64,000 nucleotides of DNA from Anaeramoeba flamelloides (taxonomy: Eukaryota > Metamonada > Anaeramoebidae), in contig JANTQA010000062.1 in assembly GCA_027625915.1 (NCBI GenBank), forward strand, positions 186,001 through 250,000, given 5' to 3'. A program made the translations under genes and the position numbers. Position 1 is the first letter of the stretch; each line of letters opens with the position of its first letter. Of the stretch, positions 61,151 to 64,000 are shown one piece after another. The notes beneath the pieces were generated by a model. That model was not told the origin of the DNA. It was given only the letters and a program-made list of their open reading frames with translations, and did not search any database.

Positions 61151-61622
61151 TCAAATAAATCCAATTTCATCTATTTTTCTTTCTTTTAAAGAATGCTTCA
61201 TCGATACAAAAACATTTTTAATGGAATCTTTATTTATTGCAATTGTAAAAAAAGTAAAAAGATTTTTATCGGGATTTTCATTTAAGGCCAAAAATTTATT
61301 AAGCAGGAAAATTTTCGCCTTTTCGGGATCTGTGCCCCCTTCGTAATCATCAAACCAATCCCCAAGTGGTTCAGATTTAATTTTTTCTTCAAAAATATCT
61401 ACTTTGTTTAAAAATAGAATTTCAAAGGCATTTTGTAACCATCTTGAATTTGTAATTTCTTTCCATAGCATCAAGCATTCTGTCATTCTATTGGTATTAG
61501 TTTCTTCAAATAATGTTTGATCATATTCACTTATAGCCGCAACAAATATTACTACAGAAATGTTTTCAAAGCAATGAATCCATTTTTTTCTTTCATTTCT
61601 CTGTCCACCAACATCAATAATC
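61151..61622 (-). CDS. Heterotrimeric G-protein alpha subunit, last exon
   Basis: After the acceptor AAAAATAG at 61623 (phase 2), 156 codons run to TGA. They encode the C-terminal half of the Ras-like GTPase domain of G-alpha. The DxxGQ switch II is IIDVGGQRNERKKWIHCFEN (catalytic Gln present). Then come SVVIFVAAISEYDQTLFEE, NRMTECLMLWKEITNSRWL, the guanine-specificity motif FLNKVD, the i3-like insert (DWFDDYEGG), FFTIAINKDSIKNVFVSM at the TCAT position and the receptor-binding tail KIDEIGFI. Length from DVGGQ to the end matches animal and amoebozoan subunits. The TCAT loop reads TIAI, unusual, and the tail lacks the Cys modified by pertussis toxin. Upstream exons (P-loop, helical domain, switch I) are not seen up to the window edge. 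Confidence 0.92.
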
Positions 61623-64000
61623 CTATTTTTAATTATTATTATTATTTTAATTTTGTGAGATTAGTAATTTTGTTTTTATTTTAGATTTATTTTTGATAAA
61701 AATATGAAATTTATTTAAATTTAATTTTGAAATAATGATATTTTACATTTAATAATTAGAATTAAAAAAAATAAATCATTTTTTAGGATTTAGTTTTAAT
61801 CTTATATATTTATCAGAAGAAGAATGGAGTTTTTTTTTTTTTTTTTAATTGATTAACAATTTTAATTTATTTTAATTTATTTGGATAGAAATATAATAGA
61901 ATGTGTTTAGTTTAAAAATTGCAATAATTTTATTTTTAATAATTAATAACAATTAAACAACATTAAAAAGTCATATGAACATTTTTTTTGTATAAAATTT
62001 GTAGACTATAATTTATTATATTTTAATTGAAATTATTTTTAGTTTTTTCTTTTCATTTTTTATCTTTTTTTTTTTTTTTTTTGTATCTTATTGAAAAAAA
62101 AAAAAAATTAGGGTAATTGAATCAATAAATTATTCATCAAAAGCAAATTAAATACATTTTACAAAAAAACTGAAGGAACATATAATATGCGTAATCGGGT
62201 TTTTACTCAATAAAATTATTTGCTTTTTTTTGGAAGAATTTCCCCCTTTTAAATTTCAAAAACAAAAAGCTTCAAGTTTGTAGATTGTTTGAGATTAGTT
62301 GAAAATTTATTTTTAATTTGTTAAAATTGAAAAATTAAAACTATTTTTTTTTGAATTTTAATATAATTGTAAAAAAAAAAATAAATGATAACAAAAGATT
62401 ATTTTTTTGTTTTCTTCTACAAAAAAAAAAATGTTTTGAAAAAAATAAAAAATAATAAGTTCTTAAATCCTATTATTTGAGTTCTTAATTGGTCAAATTT
62501 CATTTTAAAATCGATTTTATATTTAATTTAATATTTTTTTTTTTTTTACTTTTTTTTAATTTTTTGATCTTTTTAAACAATTGAAAAAGTTATTACTTGA
62601 AAAAAAAATTAATTTACATTTACTTTTTGTTGAAAATCTCGTAATGTAAGATATATTTTTCTTTAGCACAACGTATAGTGGATAATTTTTATCAAGTTTA
62701 AAATACAAGATTTAAAATGAAATTGTTCAGTAAATAAATTAATTTTGTTATTTATCCTTAATCTAGAGTTTGATTATAATAAAAAGTTAAAATAGTTCAA
62801 AGATAAAGAAGTTAGGTTGTGGTTTTTTTTTTTTTGTTCTTGGATAAAAAAAAAAAATAATTTATTTTTGCAATTTTTTTTTAAAGATTTTTATTTTTTT
62901 TTAAATTAGAAATTTTATTATAATTCTAGTTATCAAAACACAAAAAAACATGAGTTTATTAATAATCATTTAGTTATTTTGTTAATTTTTATGATAAAAA
63001 AATAAATAAATAAAAAGACAGCGTTGCTAATTTTCATTTTTTTTTTTTTTTTAGATAAATTTTTAATAAATATTAAATCAAGAGAAAATTGAAATTTATT
63101 TGTTTGTGTTAAAATTAATATTTTATAGATGAATAATTAACTAAAGCATCAATTCAAGTAATACTAAATACTTGGAAAGACAAGAAAAAAATTGTATTAA
63201 CAATTTCATTTAAAATATTTGAATTAAATCAATAAAAACTTTTTTAATAGATAAAGTATCAACCCTAATTTTGAAAAAAAAATATTAAAATAAATTTTAA
63301 ATATTATTCAAAAATAATAAAATAATCTTCGAAACTAAATTTTTTTTTTTGAATTTTGTTATTAGCAAAAATTTTGAAAAAAATCTTTATGATATTTGGA
63401 TTTGTCAAAATAAATTAATCCAGATCATTTAAAATAATTTTTGATCAAATGGTCTCATATTCAATAATATTGTTTATTTTATTTCTTGATTTTAAAAAGT
63501 CAAAAATTAAAAATAAGAACTTGAAAAAAAAATTCAATTTTCAATCTGACTCAAATTTTGGCCAAATAATGTAAATTTAAAAAATTATTTGTTGAAAAAA
63601 CTGCCAAATTTTATAATCAAAAAAAATATTATTTTTTAAATTTATCAGATATTTTTTTTTTATTTTTAAATTATTTTCAATCAAATATATATATATATTG
63701 CTATTAAATGGTAATCCATAGACAAAACAAATTTTCTATGTGGTATTAAAATATCTTATGAAATGAATAAATTATTTAATCTAGTAGTTTCAGTCATTCC
63801 GGGGTGCAAAGGTTTCAAATATTTATATAGCAATAAACGGTGTATTTTCCCCAATTAAAACATAGGTATTTTTTGATGTCTAGAAAAACTTTTCAAAAGA
63901 AAAAAAAAATAATTTTTGATAAATTTCGATTAAGATAATAATAGTCACAAAAAACTATGAAAAATTTTGAAAATGTTGAAAAATTTTTTTTTCAAGTTAT
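61623..64000. other. Probable long intron of the G-alpha gene; no exon seen
   Basis: Very AT-rich, with many T-runs. I searched the minus strand for the P-loop (GAGESGKS), helical domain and switch I (TTGIVE) and saw none. A less AT-rich patch at 63785-63850 has no recognisable coding. The exon at 61622 must be preceded by an intron, so at least 2.3 kb of it lies here. Confidence 0.5.

Noticed and set aside
63785-63850. Candidate upstream exon of the G-alpha gene
   Set aside because: A less AT-rich patch with a short minus-strand peptide (LKPLHPGMTETTRLNNLF) does not match any G-alpha segment.

Overview
This window looks like nuclear DNA of a very AT-rich, free-living protist. Protein-coding genes have spliceosomal introns (GTAAGT...CAG/TAG). 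The proteins are full of Asn, Lys and Glu homopolymers, and the spacers are rich in poly-A/T. The gene families present are eukaryotic: a BEACH/WD40/FYVE-type scaffold, an HSPA12-like Hsp70, a heterotrimeric G-protein alpha subunit, a calponin-homology-like protein and a large ankyrin protein. This mix, with low gene density and many transposon relics, resembles amoebae such as Anaeramoeba or other AT-rich amoebozoan-like protists. That assignment is an impression only. The code is standard: TAA and TGA end the confident genes, and TAG is not used as a sense codon in the ~3,370-codon BEACH gene.

Layout. 1-9.2 kb: a hypothetical gene (minus), a repeat-rich spacer, then a DUF1295/steroid-reductase-like membrane enzyme (plus). 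9.2-16.6 kb: no live gene, but a decayed Tc1/mariner element, a non-autonomous relative, LINE scraps and a striking G-tract. 16.65-24.7 kb: the HSPA12-like gene and a CH-like/PH-like gene (both plus), separated by LINE, hairpin and MITE repeats. 26.7-42.5 kb: one giant minus-strand gene for an Alfy/WDFY3-like BEACH protein. Its BEACH domain is interrupted by a 5.5-kb intron packed with a SINE, a LINE nested in a TIR element and a dispersed repeat; its reading frame slips three times in A-runs. 45-51.3 kb: a possible tail-anchored protein and a Lys/Glu coiled-coil protein with LIR-like motifs. 53.6-56.2 kb: an ankyrin-repeat gene with a 49-nt terminal intron. 61.2 kb: the last exon of a G-alpha gene whose remaining exons lie beyond a long intron or outside the window.

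The genes do not form an operon-like unit. A loose common theme is membrane trafficking, autophagy and signalling (BEACH scaffold, LIR-like motifs, PH-like and FYVE-like modules, G-alpha), but proximity here may be chance. About 70-75% of the window has no recognisable gene. Much of that is decayed mobile DNA: LINE 3' fragments, a tRNA-derived SINE, at least eight terminal-inverted-repeat elements or families, and a curious modular family of hairpin repeats.
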